From NCBI GenBank assembly GCA_021324615.1, contig JAJPIT010000080.1, positions 48,511-112,510 of the forward strand: 64,000 nucleotides of DNA. The letters run 5' to 3'. The DNA comes from Terriglobia bacterium. GTDB lineage: Bacteria > Acidobacteriota > Terriglobia > Bryobacterales > Bryobacteraceae. Positions 17,339 to 25,610 of this stretch are shown piece by piece (position 1 is the first letter of the stretch; each line of letters starts with the position of its first letter). The notes beneath the pieces were generated by a model. The model worked only from the letters and a program-made list of their open reading frames with translations. It had not been told where the DNA came from and made no database searches. A program made the position numbers and the translations under genes.

Positions 17339-17934
17339 TTGCGCGTCCAGGCGAAGACGTTTTCCTTGCCCGCGCGGAGGCGCTGAATATTGGAGCGGTG
17401 GCGGTAAACGATAAACGCTCCGGCGGCCAGCGCCGCCAGAAATACGGGAAGCGGCGGGTGATCGATCAGCCACACGCCCAGGGGAAACAGCGCCGCCCCG
17501 CTGATCGATCCGGCCGAGATGTGCCGCGTCGCCGCCACCACCGCGGCGAACACCACCAGCACCGCCGCCAGCGGCAGCGGCGCCAGATACAGAAACGCTC
17601 CGATAAAGCAGGCGACCGCCTTCCCGCCTTTAAAGCCGAGAAACACCGGATAGGCGTGACCCGCCATGACGGCAACCGCGGCCAGCGCGGTCCAGGCCGG
17701 ATCACCGCCGGTGAGTTTCGCCGCGATCCAGACCGAGGCATAACCCTTGGCGATATCGAGCAGCAGCGTGAGCACCGCCGCCCGGCGCCCGGCGGCGCGC
17801 AGCACATTGGTCGCCCCAATATTGCCGCTGCCCTCCTTGCGCACGTCGCCCCCGGTGGCCAGCCGCACCAGCAGAAATCCGAAGGGGATGCCCCCGATCA
17901 GATAAGCCATCACCGCCGCGGCGAATCCGTTCAT
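17335..17934 (-). CDS. plsY: Acyl-phosphate:glycerol-3-phosphate acyltransferase
   Basis: This is a 199-residue membrane protein of five or so helices. It has the three PlsY motifs: K-E-G-S-G-N-I-G-A-T-N near residue 34, G-H-A-Y-P-V-F-L-G-F-K-G-G-K-A-V-A near 92, and a later H/E-region in I-S-G-A-A-L-F. It acylates glycerol 3-phosphate using acyl phosphate at the cytoplasmic membrane. Overlaps of 4 bp with both thpR upstream and gpsA downstream indicate translational coupling. Confidence 0.95.
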   Translation of the reverse strand: MNGFAAAVMAYLIGGIPFGFLLVRLATGGDVRKEGSGNIGATNVLRAAGRRAAVLTLLLDIAKGYASVWIAAKLTGGDPAWTALAAVAVMAGHAYPVFLGFKGGKAVACFIGAFLYLAPLPLAAVLVVFAAVVAATRHISAGSISGAALFPLGVWLIDHPPLPVFLAALAAGAFIVYRHRSNIQRLRAGKENVFAWTRK

Positions 17935-18467
17935 GTCAGTTGAAATTCGGCCAGCTTGGTGTACCGTCCGGCCCGTGATAAGAAGAGATAAAACGCGCTG
18001 GGGCGGATTACGCCGAACTGGATCTCCCCCAGCGAATCGATCTCGCGCCGCAGCGCGTCGAGCGGCACGCCTTCCCGGATTCGCGCCAGCGTAAGGTGCG
18101 GAGAGTAGCCCCGCTGCTCCCGCGCTACCCCCAGTTTGCAGACGGCCTCTTCGGTGGAATAGGCCAGAGCCTCCAGCGGCGCGCCGCCGCGAACGCCCGC
18201 CCAGAACACCCGCGGGCGGCGCTCATCGGGGAACCAGCCGAGCCGGCCGATTTCGATCTCAAACGCGCCCGGCGAGCCCACGCTGGCCAGCGTCCGTTTG
18301 ATCTCTTCCAGCCGGTCCTCGGGCCATTCGCCGATAAACTTCGTGGTCACGTGCATGCGCTCCGGCGTGGTCCAGTGCAGTTTGGCCAGCGGCCGGAGAC
18401 GGTGCAGCAGATCGGCCAGCCTGGCCTTCACTGCCGGATCAATGTCAATCGCGGTGAACAGGCGCAT
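17931..18467 (-). CDS. thpR: RNA 2',3'-cyclic phosphodiesterase (2'-5' RNA ligase family)
   Basis: The 178-residue product from ATG 18467 has the two H-x-T-x catalytic motifs of the 2H phosphoesterase family, H-V-T-T-K-F near residue 38 and H-L-T-L-A-R near residue 123. The start is set at M-R-L-F-T-A-I-D, which is the usual beginning of this family. It opens cyclic phosphate ends on RNA in vitro; its cellular role is not settled. It is the first gene of the plsY-gpsA-sigma operon, with a large inverted repeat directly upstream. Confidence 0.92.
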   Translation of the reverse strand: MRLFTAIDIDPAVKARLADLLHRLRPLAKLHWTTPERMHVTTKFIGEWPEDRLEEIKRTLASVGSPGAFEIEIGRLGWFPDERRPRVFWAGVRGGAPLEALAYSTEEAVCKLGVAREQRGYSPHLTLARIREGVPLDALRREIDSLGEIQFGVIRPSAFYLFLSRAGRYTKLAEFQLT

Positions 18468-18475
18468 GGTGGAAT

Positions 18476-18509
18476 GTGCGGCGGGCGCGGTCCCGCGCCC
18501 CCGCCGCAC
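18476..18509. repeat. Long GC-rich inverted repeat in the thpR/18542 divergent region
   Basis: The arm 18476-18490 (15 nt) pairs with 18493-18509, with two extra C bases bulged on the right side and a 2-nt loop. It sits 9 nt upstream of the thpR start and 15 nt before a -10 box of the opposite gene, so it may be an operator or a transcript-end barrier between the two promoters. Confidence 0.5.
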
Positions 18510-18524
18510 AACGTCTACTTCCGT

Positions 18525-18530
18525 TATACT
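18525..18530 (+). promoter_or_regulatory. -10 box for the 18542 gene
   Basis: TATACT ends 11 nt before the ATG at 18542, in otherwise very GC-rich sequence. No clear -35 box is seen. Confidence 0.4.
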
Positions 18531-18541
18531 AGCTCACGGTC

Positions 18542-19291
18542 ATGCGGAGATTCGCCCTTTGTCTTGTGATCCTGGCGCCGCTGGGCGCCGCCGACTTCTG
18601 GCAGGCCAAGCCCTACACGGAATGGAGCGAGAAAAACGTCAAAAAGATGCTCCAGGATTCGCCCTGGGCCAGGCCGGTGAACGTCACCGGCGATATGGTG
18701 CCGCCGGCCGCCGGAACGGGACGGCGCGGGGCCGGCGCGCGCGGCGCCATGGGCGAAATCGGCAACCCCAATGAGATGCCCCCTGACCCGATGGGCGACG
18801 CGCCCCGCAGCGGCGTCGGCCGCGCCGCGCAGAACGCCGATCCGGACCGCGGCACCGCCCCCATCCTGACCTTCACCGTGCGGTGGGAAAGCGCGCTGCC
18901 GGTCAGGCAGGCGCGCGTGCGCGCCCGCTACGGCTCCGAAGCGGCGGCGTCGGCGGAAGCCCGCCGCATCCTCGAAACCGAGGAGAAAGACTACCTGATC
19001 ACCGTTTCCGGACTTCCCCCCAATACCCTGCGCGGCGATCCGGGCCAGATCAAAGCCCAGGCGATGGCCGCCGCAGCTTTAACCGTAAAAGGGCGCGATC
19101 CCATCAAGCCGGCCGATTTCATGGTGCAGCGTCTCAACGGAGACACCATCGCGGTGTTCGCGTTTCCGCGAACCGAGCCGCTGACGCTCGGCGATAAGGA
19201 AGTCGAGTTCAGCGCCAGGTTCGCCTCCATCCCGGTGAAGCTCAAATTCACCCTGAAGAACATGGTCTTCGCCGGCAAGCTGGAGCTGTAA
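18542..19291 (+). CDS. Secreted hypothetical protein
   Basis: I do not recognise a named family. The 249-residue product starts with a signal peptide (about residues 1-17, ending G-A-A) followed by F-W-Q-A-K-P-Y-T-E-W-S. A Gly/Arg-rich low-complexity part at about 55-95 leads into a globular region with T-F-T-V-R-W-E-S-A-L-P-V and, near the C-terminus, beta-rich segments. A -10 box sits just upstream and the AAG glycosylase gene follows after 6 bp. Proteins opening with this W-x-E-W pattern are common among secreted acidobacterial proteins, but I cannot assign a role. Confidence 0.65.
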   Translation: MRRFALCLVILAPLGAADFWQAKPYTEWSEKNVKKMLQDSPWARPVNVTGDMVPPAAGTGRRGAGARGAMGEIGNPNEMPPDPMGDAPRSGVGRAAQNADPDRGTAPILTFTVRWESALPVRQARVRARYGSEAAASAEARRILETEEKDYLITVSGLPPNTLRGDPGQIKAQAMAAAALTVKGRDPIKPADFMVQRLNGDTIAVFAFPRTEPLTLGDKEVEFSARFASIPVKLKFTLKNMVFAGKLEL

Positions 19292-19297
19292 ATACGG

Positions 19298-19894
19298 TTG
19301 AAGCCGCTGCCGCGATCCTTCTACGAGCGGCCCACCGTCCAGGTCGCGCGGGATCTGTTGGGAAAAATCATCGTCCATAAAGAATGTTCCGGCCGGATCG
19401 TCGAAACCGAGGCCTACCTCGGCAGCGGCGATCTGGCCGCGCACTCCGCCCGCGGCCCCACCCCGCGGAATTGCGTCATCTTCGGCCCCCCCGGCCACGC
19501 CTACGTCTATTTCATCTATGGCATGTATGAATGCCTGAACCTGATCGCCGAGCCGGCCGGCGTTGCCGGATGCGTGCTGATCCGCGCGCTGGAACCGCTG
19601 GAAGGAATCGCCCGCATGCGCCGCCGCAGACCCACGGCCCGCCGTGATGAGGATCTGGCCAACGGTCCCGGCAAGCTCACCCGGGCCCTGGGCATCGGCC
19701 TGAAACACAACGGCGCCGACCTTACTTGCGGGCCGATTCAAGTTTTCGCCGATGAGAACCAGCCGGCCTTCGACATCGGCGTTTCGCCGCGCATCGGCAT
19801 CACCAAATCGGCCGATCTTCCGCTGCGCTTTTTCATCGAAGGAAGCCGCTTCGTCAGCCGCCGCCGGCCGGCGATCCCCGGCCGTGCGTGGTGA
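19298..19894 (+). CDS. DNA-3-methyladenine glycosylase (AAG/MPG family)
   Basis: The 198-residue product starts at TTG 19298. It matches the AAG fold: D-L-L-G-K-I-I near the start, I-V-E-T-E-A-Y with the catalytic glutamate near residue 46, H-A-Y-V-Y-F-I-Y-G-M-Y with the base-flipping tyrosine region, A-G-C-V-L-I-R-A near 85, and N-G-P-G-K-L-T-R-A-L. It removes alkylated or deaminated purines in base excision repair. Length is normal for bacterial members. Confidence 0.94.
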   Translation: MKPLPRSFYERPTVQVARDLLGKIIVHKECSGRIVETEAYLGSGDLAAHSARGPTPRNCVIFGPPGHAYVYFIYGMYECLNLIAEPAGVAGCVLIRALEPLEGIARMRRRRPTARRDEDLANGPGKLTRALGIGLKHNGADLTCGPIQVFADENQPAFDIGVSPRIGITKSADLPLRFFIEGSRFVSRRRPAIPGRAW

Positions 19895-19910
19895 ACCGCG
19901 ATCGACCCGC

Positions 19911-19916
19911 TACAAT
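19911..19916 (+). promoter_or_regulatory. -10 box for the rhomboid gene
   Basis: TACAAT ends 7 nt before the GTG start at 19924, implying an almost leaderless transcript. Confidence 0.4.
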
Positions 19917-19923
19917 CAAGTGA

Positions 19924-20742
19924 GTGGAAAAACACCGCATGTGCCCGCAGTGCCGGGCCTTCATTTCCGCCGGCGATCGCGTCTGCCCTTATTGCAACAC
20001 CGAAGTGGCGCCCCGGCCCGTTTACCGCCGGGCGTCCGAAGGCGGCTGGGGCGGGCTGGCGCCACACGCGCGGTTCCTGACCATCCTGCTGGTCCTGATC
20101 AACACCGGCTTATATCTCGCCACCGTGGTGGCCAGCATGCGCGCCGGCGGCGGCGCGATGGATGTCGATGGCCAGGTCCTGGTGAATTTCGGCGCCAAAT
20201 ACGCCCCCGAGATCGCCCAGGGCCAGTGGTGGAGGCTGATCACCGCCGGCTTTCTCCACGGCGGAATCCTGCACATTCTCATGAACATGTGGGTGCTCTT
20301 CGACCTCGGCGCGCAAGTGGAGGATTCCTTCGGCGGCGCGCGGTTCCTGCTGATCTATCTGATTTCCAACATCACCGGCTTCACCACCAGCCTCTTTCTT
20401 CTGCCCGGCCTGTCGATCGGCGCCTCGGCCGCGATCTTCGGATTGATCGGCGCGATGATCGCCCTGGGAGTGCGCGAACGCGGAACGCGCGGCTCGGCCA
20501 TTCGCAATTTTTATATGCGCTGGGCCATTTACGGCCTGGCGCTCAGCCTGATTCCGGGCACCGACTGGGCGGCGCACCTGGGGGGAATCGCCGGCGGATT
20601 TCTCGTCGGCCTGATCGCCGGCACGCCCGGATTCTCTCCGGCCCTGGAGCGCTTCTGGCAGATCGCCGCGGCCGCGGCGGTGGCCGTCACCGGACTCGCC
20701 TTCTTCGACATGGCCGTGAATTTGTTCCAGACCGCCAGGTAA
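19924..20742 (+). CDS. Rhomboid intramembrane serine protease with N-terminal zinc ribbon
   Basis: This 272-residue protein (GTG start) begins with a C-P-Q-C and C-P-Y-C pair (residues about 7-25), a small zinc ribbon. The rhomboid core then shows W-W-R-L-I-T-A-G-F-L-H-G-G, L-H-I-L-M-N-M-W, the serine motif G-A-S-A-A-I-F-G near residue 170 and the catalytic histidine in W-A-A-H-L-G-G near 214. It would cut membrane-spanning substrates inside the bilayer. The zinc ribbon is probably cytoplasmic and may recruit partners or substrates. The gene is not in an operon with neighbours. Confidence 0.92.
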   Translation: MEKHRMCPQCRAFISAGDRVCPYCNTEVAPRPVYRRASEGGWGGLAPHARFLTILLVLINTGLYLATVVASMRAGGGAMDVDGQVLVNFGAKYAPEIAQGQWWRLITAGFLHGGILHILMNMWVLFDLGAQVEDSFGGARFLLIYLISNITGFTTSLFLLPGLSIGASAAIFGLIGAMIALGVRERGTRGSAIRNFYMRWAIYGLALSLIPGTDWAAHLGGIAGGFLVGLIAGTPGFSPALERFWQIAAAAAVAVTGLAFFDMAVNLFQTAR

Positions 20743-20751
20743 CCCCCTCCG

Positions 20752-22911
20752 CTACCGCACCACCACCTTCGCCAGGCCGGCGTTGCCGGCCACATCGAAG
20801 ACGCGGATCACAATCAGATGCTCCCCCGGGGGGAGATCCCGGATGCGGACGTGGAATCGCTCGCGCTCGGAATCGGTTACGCCGTCTTCCGCTTCGACGG
20901 GCTGCCATGGCCCGGCGTCGGCCGAATATTCGCAGCGCCGCAGCTGGCCTCCGCGGTCTTCCGCCTCCACGTCGATCGCCACACCGCTCGCATCGCGGCG
21001 CGGCGGCGAGGCGGTCACGCGGGGCGGCGTGTTGTCGATCCATACCGGCGCGCTCACCAGCTCCGTTTCCCGCGCCAGATCCGCCGGATTGGAGGGCCGG
21101 TCCGAGGCGGTCACCTTAAAGAAGTAGCGGCCGTCGGCGAGGACGTCGCCGTCAAGCAGATAGGTGTTCTCGGCCAGGTTGGCGCGCAGCAGGATCCAGT
21201 CGCGCTCGCCCTCGCCGCGGACATAAAGGTTATAAATCAACCGGTCGCCGTCGGGATCCTCCGCCTGCCAGGAGATCTGAACCTTCTGCGGCTCGCCCCG
21301 CCCCAGCACGCGCGGCGCGGCGGGGCCGTCGCCGGAATCGCTGGCCGTGACCGAATAACTGGCGTTCGCGTTGGCCGCCTGCGCCGCCACCGTCGACACA
21401 TTCATGCCGCGCACCACCGGCGGCGTGTTCTGCGGAAGATAGGCGACGCTCACTTCCTCGAGGAAAGCGCTGGCCGAGTCCAACTCGGCGCGCCACTGGA
21501 TATAGCGGGCGTTGGGGCTGCTGATCCGGGAATGATCCGCGCTGGCGATCGGCGGCGACCAGTCGCTCCAGGTCGAATCGGGCCGCGCCGAATTTCCGGT
21601 GCGCGTCTTCAACGACACTCCTTCGCCGCGCCAGGTGATCCGTCCCCAGCGCGCCACTGTTCCGCAGTCGTGCACCGGCGATTCGAACCACCCTCCCGCC
21701 GAAGGCGCGCCGCCCAGCCGCAAAAGCTTCCCCAGCTCGCCCGTGGCGGCGATCAAGCCGGCCCGGGACTCCAGCAGACGCGTGGCGTCGCCTTGATTGG
21801 CCTGCGCCACCAGCATCGTCCGGCGGTCGGGATCCAGCCGGTAAATGCGCCCCTCGGCGTCGGTGATGAACAACAGCCCCGATCCGGACACAAGCAGATC
21901 GTAGGCGTTTTCTTCCTTCGAACTCCACAGCGTCTCGACCGTGTTATCGGCGTGGATTTTATAGATCGCCGACTTCTCCACCCCCGTGGTTTCGGCCGGA
22001 GCGGCCGCGACGGCGGGGGCCGGCGCCGGCGCGGCGGGCTTCGGAGCTTCAGCTTTCGGCGCGGGATTCCATCCGCCCTGCTGCGAATCGGTCACCGTGA
22101 TGCTGACCGGCGGCGCGGTAAACGCCGGCGTATTCGCCGCAGACGCCGCTCCAATCGCGGCCACGCGCCGCGAAATGCTGCCGCCCAGCGCGGCCGCGTA
22201 AATCGAACCGTCGGGAGCGGCAACGATGGCCCGGATCTCGGGAAGATTCGCGTTGTATAAAACAAACGCCTTGCCCGGGGCGTTCAGGCGATAAATAATG
22301 CCGTTCGGCTCGCTGCCCGCCACCAGCCGGCCTTCGCCGTCGATGGCCAGCGCCGTCACGTGCGACTGGCCCGTTTCGTAGTAAACGCTCCCCTGGCCCG
22401 CCGCGGTGATGCGAAAAATCTCGCCCGGATCCCCGGTGCCCGCAAACAGCGATCCGTCCGGCGCCAGCTTCAGCGCCCAGATGTAGCGCGCCCGCGGCGC
22501 GAAATATTCCGTCGCCCGGCCGTTCTCGATGCGATAAATTTTTCCATCCGGCGACGTGGCGGCGTAAACCACGCCTTTCCCATCCACCGCGACGGCGAAA
22601 ATTTCGGGCTGATCGGCGGTCCAGACCAGGGAACTTTTGCCGCCGGGATCGATGCGATAGAGACGCCCGCGATTGCCCGTGCCCGCATACAGCGACCCGT
22701 CGGGCGCCTGCGCGACGCTCCAGATCTCCGGCTGGTCCGAGGTAAACAGCGTCTCCATCTTGGGACCCGCCACCAGACGGCCGTCGCGCGTAAGCGAAAG
22801 CCCGCCCAGAGTGCCGCGCAAAAAATCCTGATAGCCGGCCAGCTCCCAGGTCGTCGTGGTCGCCGCAAACGCCGGCGCGATCAGCAGCAGCGCGGCAAAG
22901 CTTCGCCTCAC
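20752..22911 (-). CDS. Secreted beta-propeller protein with C-terminal Ig/FN3-like domains
   Basis: The 719-residue product starts at GTG 22911, which overlaps the stop of the upstream S55 gene (GTGA). A frame to 23124 is an out-of-frame extension. A signal peptide (about 1-16) is followed by propeller repeats such as A-Q-A-P-D-G-S-L-Y-A-G-T-G-N and V-V-Y-A-A-T-S-P-D-G-K-I-Y-R, an Ala/Pro-rich linker near residues 285-310, more blades, then beta-sandwich domains with D-P-D-G-D-R-L-I-Y-N-L-Y and a final V-F-D-V-A-G-N-A-G. Function is unknown. Coupling to the S55 protein suggests the two work together at the envelope. Confidence 0.75.
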   Translation of the reverse strand: MRRSFAALLLIAPAFAATTTTWELAGYQDFLRGTLGGLSLTRDGRLVAGPKMETLFTSDQPEIWSVAQAPDGSLYAGTGNRGRLYRIDPGGKSSLVWTADQPEIFAVAVDGKGVVYAATSPDGKIYRIENGRATEYFAPRARYIWALKLAPDGSLFAGTGDPGEIFRITAAGQGSVYYETGQSHVTALAIDGEGRLVAGSEPNGIIYRLNAPGKAFVLYNANLPEIRAIVAAPDGSIYAAALGGSISRRVAAIGAASAANTPAFTAPPVSITVTDSQQGGWNPAPKAEAPKPAAPAPAPAVAAAPAETTGVEKSAIYKIHADNTVETLWSSKEENAYDLLVSGSGLLFITDAEGRIYRLDPDRRTMLVAQANQGDATRLLESRAGLIAATGELGKLLRLGGAPSAGGWFESPVHDCGTVARWGRITWRGEGVSLKTRTGNSARPDSTWSDWSPPIASADHSRISSPNARYIQWRAELDSASAFLEEVSVAYLPQNTPPVVRGMNVSTVAAQAANANASYSVTASDSGDGPAAPRVLGRGEPQKVQISWQAEDPDGDRLIYNLYVRGEGERDWILLRANLAENTYLLDGDVLADGRYFFKVTASDRPSNPADLARETELVSAPVWIDNTPPRVTASPPRRDASGVAIDVEAEDRGGQLRRCEYSADAGPWQPVEAEDGVTDSERERFHVRIRDLPPGEHLIVIRVFDVAGNAGLAKVVVR

Positions 22912-24581
22912 TCCTTCACCTCGATCTGCGCCGTCTTGTTGCCGGTCACCACGCCCGCGCCCATCGGAATCTCGATCTCTTCGATCTGCGAGCCGCGCCA
23001 GCTCAGCGCGTTGGTCCCGCTCCACGGGGCCTTCATCAGAATCAGGGCCAGCGAGGGCGGCGCGTCCGCCAGATCGCGCCCATCCACGCCATAGGCTCCC
23101 TCGGCGCGCCAGATGCGGAGCCACGCGCTGGTATTGCTCTTCTGCTTCTTCAAAAAATCGAGCACCTGCGCCGCCGAATGCGCCGCGGTTCCCGCCGCCT
23201 GCAACTCCATCAAGTTCGCGAACGCCGCGTCGGACGCCGTAACATAAATCGTGCCGCGCGGGGCCCCGGCCGGTATCCGATAATGCACGATCTTCGAGCT
23301 TTCCACTCCGTTTTCGCCGGTGAATCCGACGGCGATTTCCACCTCGCTTCCCGGACGCGCCGATCGGGGCAGCGAAAGATCGCTGATTTGGAACTGGTTG
23401 CGGCGGTCCACCGCGGTCACCTCGACCGAGACGCGCCGCAGCGTGAGCGCGTCAAAGCCGCTGCTCATCGCATAGGCGAGCGGCGCGCCCACTCCCATGG
23501 CCGCCATTGCCGCCACCGCCACGTCGCCCGAGTAAGCATTCGCAATGGTCACGCTGGAGCCGTCGAAATCGAGCCGGCCGTGCACCGCGTAGGTGGCCGC
23601 GCCCACGGCGCGCTCGGTCTCGTCGATGGCCGAAAAAACCGCCATCTGCGCGATCAGCGGCGTCATCACCCGATTCCGCACCATCCGCATGTGATACACG
23701 TTCGAGCCCACCCGCAGATCCAGCGGCACCATCGGCGCGCGCCGGCCGAGAATCCCCGAAACCGCGTTGTTGCGGTCCTCGGTGATCGCTCCCATCCACT
23801 CCCGCGCCGCGGAAATCTTGAAGGACGAGGAGAGATTCGGCAGCAAGGCCAGAACTTCGCTGCGCGCAAAGGGAAGCTCCGTCGGACCAGCCGCGAGAAA
23901 ACGATGGCCAAACGCGTATATCCGATCGCCGTCGATCGCCGTAACCGTGCCGTCGGCGCCCGCCGACATATCGCCCGAAAGAAGCTGGACGCTGATCATC
24001 GATCCCGGTTCCAGCGAGGACGGATCGCCGAACTTCTCCGGCGGATCGCCGCCGCCGGAAACACCCTGCCGCGGATCCAAACCCAGCGCCTTCCACTGCG
24101 GGCCGAAGTGCTCCAGCGCCTCGGCCGTGAACCCGGCAAAGGATACCGGCGTCGCCAGCTCCTTCAGCCGCGCGTTTCCGGCAGCGATTTCGCGCCGCGC
24201 CCCGCCGCGCTCCGGATCCACCCGCAGCATCTCTTCAATGGGACGAATGCCGCAGATCGGCTCCTTCGCCAGTGGAAATCCCAAGGCGACCGCGCCGGCC
24301 AGCTTGCCGTCGATATAAACCGGCGATCCGCTCATTCCCTGCATCACGCCGGTCTCCTCGAGCGGCCCGCCTTTCAGGCGCGCCAGAATCACCGATTCGC
24401 GCGGGCCGACATTTTCAAGAACGCCAAGAATTTCCACCTGAAATTCCTCGACGCGCGCGCCGGAAAATACAGTCCGCCCGACGCCATGCTGGCCCGGCCG
24501 GATGTCTTTTAAAGGAAAAATGGCGGGCGCGGCCTGCGCCGCCCACGCGGCGAGCAAGAGAGCCGAAAGGCGGGAGAACAC
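22908..24581 (-). CDS. SpoIVB peptidase S55-domain protein
   Basis: The 557-residue product has a signal peptide (about 1-18) and a domain related to the sporulation protease SpoIVB. The serine motif G-M-S-G-S-P-V-Y-I-D-G lies at about residues 82-92, preceded by G-Q-H-G-V-G-R-T-V-F, the usual opening of the S55 domain. A long C-terminal region of mixed beta structure follows. Non-sporulating Acidobacteria carry such proteins, whose targets are unknown. The stop overlaps the GTG start of the propeller gene, so the two are translationally coupled. Confidence 0.85.
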   Translation of the reverse strand: MFSRLSALLLAAWAAQAAPAIFPLKDIRPGQHGVGRTVFSGARVEEFQVEILGVLENVGPRESVILARLKGGPLEETGVMQGMSGSPVYIDGKLAGAVALGFPLAKEPICGIRPIEEMLRVDPERGGARREIAAGNARLKELATPVSFAGFTAEALEHFGPQWKALGLDPRQGVSGGGDPPEKFGDPSSLEPGSMISVQLLSGDMSAGADGTVTAIDGDRIYAFGHRFLAAGPTELPFARSEVLALLPNLSSSFKISAAREWMGAITEDRNNAVSGILGRRAPMVPLDLRVGSNVYHMRMVRNRVMTPLIAQMAVFSAIDETERAVGAATYAVHGRLDFDGSSVTIANAYSGDVAVAAMAAMGVGAPLAYAMSSGFDALTLRRVSVEVTAVDRRNQFQISDLSLPRSARPGSEVEIAVGFTGENGVESSKIVHYRIPAGAPRGTIYVTASDAAFANLMELQAAGTAAHSAAQVLDFLKKQKSNTSAWLRIWRAEGAYGVDGRDLADAPPSLALILMKAPWSGTNALSWRGSQIEEIEIPMGAGVVTGNKTAQIEVKE

Positions 24582-24605
24582 CTTTTCATTGTAGGCTCAG
24601 TCTTC

Positions 24606-24998
24606 TTACTTCATTTTGTACGTGCCGTCCGGCAATTTTTCGCGGTGCGCCGCGTGGCAGCCCTGGCACGTTCCGCCGATGGTTTTCAGCTCGGCCGAAG
24701 CTTTATCCCAGTCGCCCGCCTTGGCCGCTTCGGCCAACGCCTTCGACGATTTTTCGGCGGTGCTGGCGAAATCGATGCCGTCCTGCATCTTGTGTTCTTC
24801 AAAATGCGACCGCACCACCGGGAAAACGGACGCGAGCTTTTCCGCCGCATTCGCCGTCGCCGTCGCGTCTTTGGCCTCCACGCTCTTGCGCAAGCTGCCG
24901 AAGCTCGACCCGGCCGTCTTCATCGCCTGGCGCAGCGCCGCGTGATCTTGCGCGAAAGCGAGCGCCGCCAAAAACGAAACCGCTAGGAGTCTTTTCAT
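24606..24998 (-). CDS. Secreted cytochrome c' type (class II) haem protein
   Basis: This is 130 residues from ATG 24998. I prefer this start to ATG 25004 because the promoter -10 box ends at 25007. A signal peptide (about 1-16, ending F-A-Q) is followed by four amphipathic helices and a single haem motif C-Q-G-C-H at 111-115 near the C-terminus, the layout of class II cytochromes (c'/c-556). Such proteins carry electrons or bind small gases in the periplasm. Its promoter is overlapped by an inverted-repeat arm, so regulation by a DNA-binding protein is likely. Confidence 0.85.
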   Translation of the reverse strand: MKRLLAVSFLAALAFAQDHAALRQAMKTAGSSFGSLRKSVEAKDATATANAAEKLASVFPVVRSHFEEHKMQDGIDFASTAEKSSKALAEAAKAGDWDKASAELKTIGGTCQGCHAAHREKLPDGTYKMK

Positions 24999-25006
24999 CA
25001 GCATCG

Positions 25007-25035
25007 AAAATATCGAATCCGGCGCGCCCCGTCAA
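25007..25035 (-). promoter_or_regulatory. Promoter of the cytochrome c' gene
   Basis: TTGACG (25030-25035) and TATTTT (25007-25012) on the minus strand are separated by exactly 17 nt, close to the sigma-70 consensus. The -10 box ends 8 nt before the ATG at 24998, implying a near-leaderless transcript. The spacer holds the left arm of the 25013-25083 inverted repeat. Confidence 0.6.
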
Positions 25036-25083
25036 GGTCGGATTCTTGATACAACTTTGGAGATGGCGCCGCGCCGGATTCGA
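25013..25083. repeat. Perfect 14-bp inverted repeat, probable operator pair
   Basis: Arms 25013-25026 and 25070-25083 are perfect reverse complements, 43 bp apart. The core heptamer CGGATTC occurs a third time at 25039-25045. One arm sits inside the cytochrome c' promoter spacer and the other ends 2 nt before the ykgJ-like start codon, so binding could control both divergent genes. Confidence 0.55.
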
Positions 25084-25085
25084 AA

Positions 25086-25505
25086 ATGAAAAAGTTCTCC
25101 GGCCTCCGCTTCGCCTGCCGGCGCGGATGCACCCGCTGCTGCGATCAGGCGGGCTACGTCTATTTGACTGAGGACGACGTGAAGCGGGCCGCGCAATTCA
25201 CGGGCATGGAAGCGGCGGCGTTCGAAAAGAAATACGTCTATCGCACACCCCATCAGCGGCGCTTGCGCAAGCCGCGCGGCAAGCAGTGCCCGTTTCTGGA
25301 GCCCGCCGGCTGCGCGATTCATCCCGCCAAGCCGACGCAGTGCCGCACCTTTCCCTTCTGGCCGGAACTGGTCGAAAACCGAGCGGCATGGAACAAAGCG
25401 GCGCGGCTCTGCCCCGGCATCGGCAAAGGCCCGCTGATCCAGATCGGCCAAGCCATGGAAATCGCCGAGCAGCAGCGCCGCGCCTATCCCGAGATGTATA
25501 AGTGA
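25086..25505 (+). CDS. YkgJ-family cysteine-cluster protein
   Basis: The 139-residue product has the conserved Cys pattern of the YkgJ/CxxCxxCC zinc-or-iron-chelating family: C-R-R-G-C-T-R-C-C near residues 10-20, then C-P-F-L, G-C-A-I-H-P and P-T-Q-C-R-T-F-P-F-W in the middle. The family is predicted to bind Fe-S or Zn but has no settled function. The divergent neighbour is the cytochrome c' gene, sharing an inverted repeat with it. The stop is TGA at 25503; the frame stays open after it, which I treat as chance. Confidence 0.85.
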   Translation: MKKFSGLRFACRRGCTRCCDQAGYVYLTEDDVKRAAQFTGMEAAAFEKKYVYRTPHQRRLRKPRGKQCPFLEPAGCAIHPAKPTQCRTFPFWPELVENRAAWNKAARLCPGIGKGPLIQIGQAMEIAEQQRRAYPEMYK

Positions 25506-25610
25506 CACGCCGCCTCTTGCGCGGAATGCAAAATCTGCGCGCCCCCCGCCCGGCGCCGCCTCTGGATTCAGGCGGCTCCGGCGGTCATCGGCGTGCAGCT
25601 TGAGGATGAA

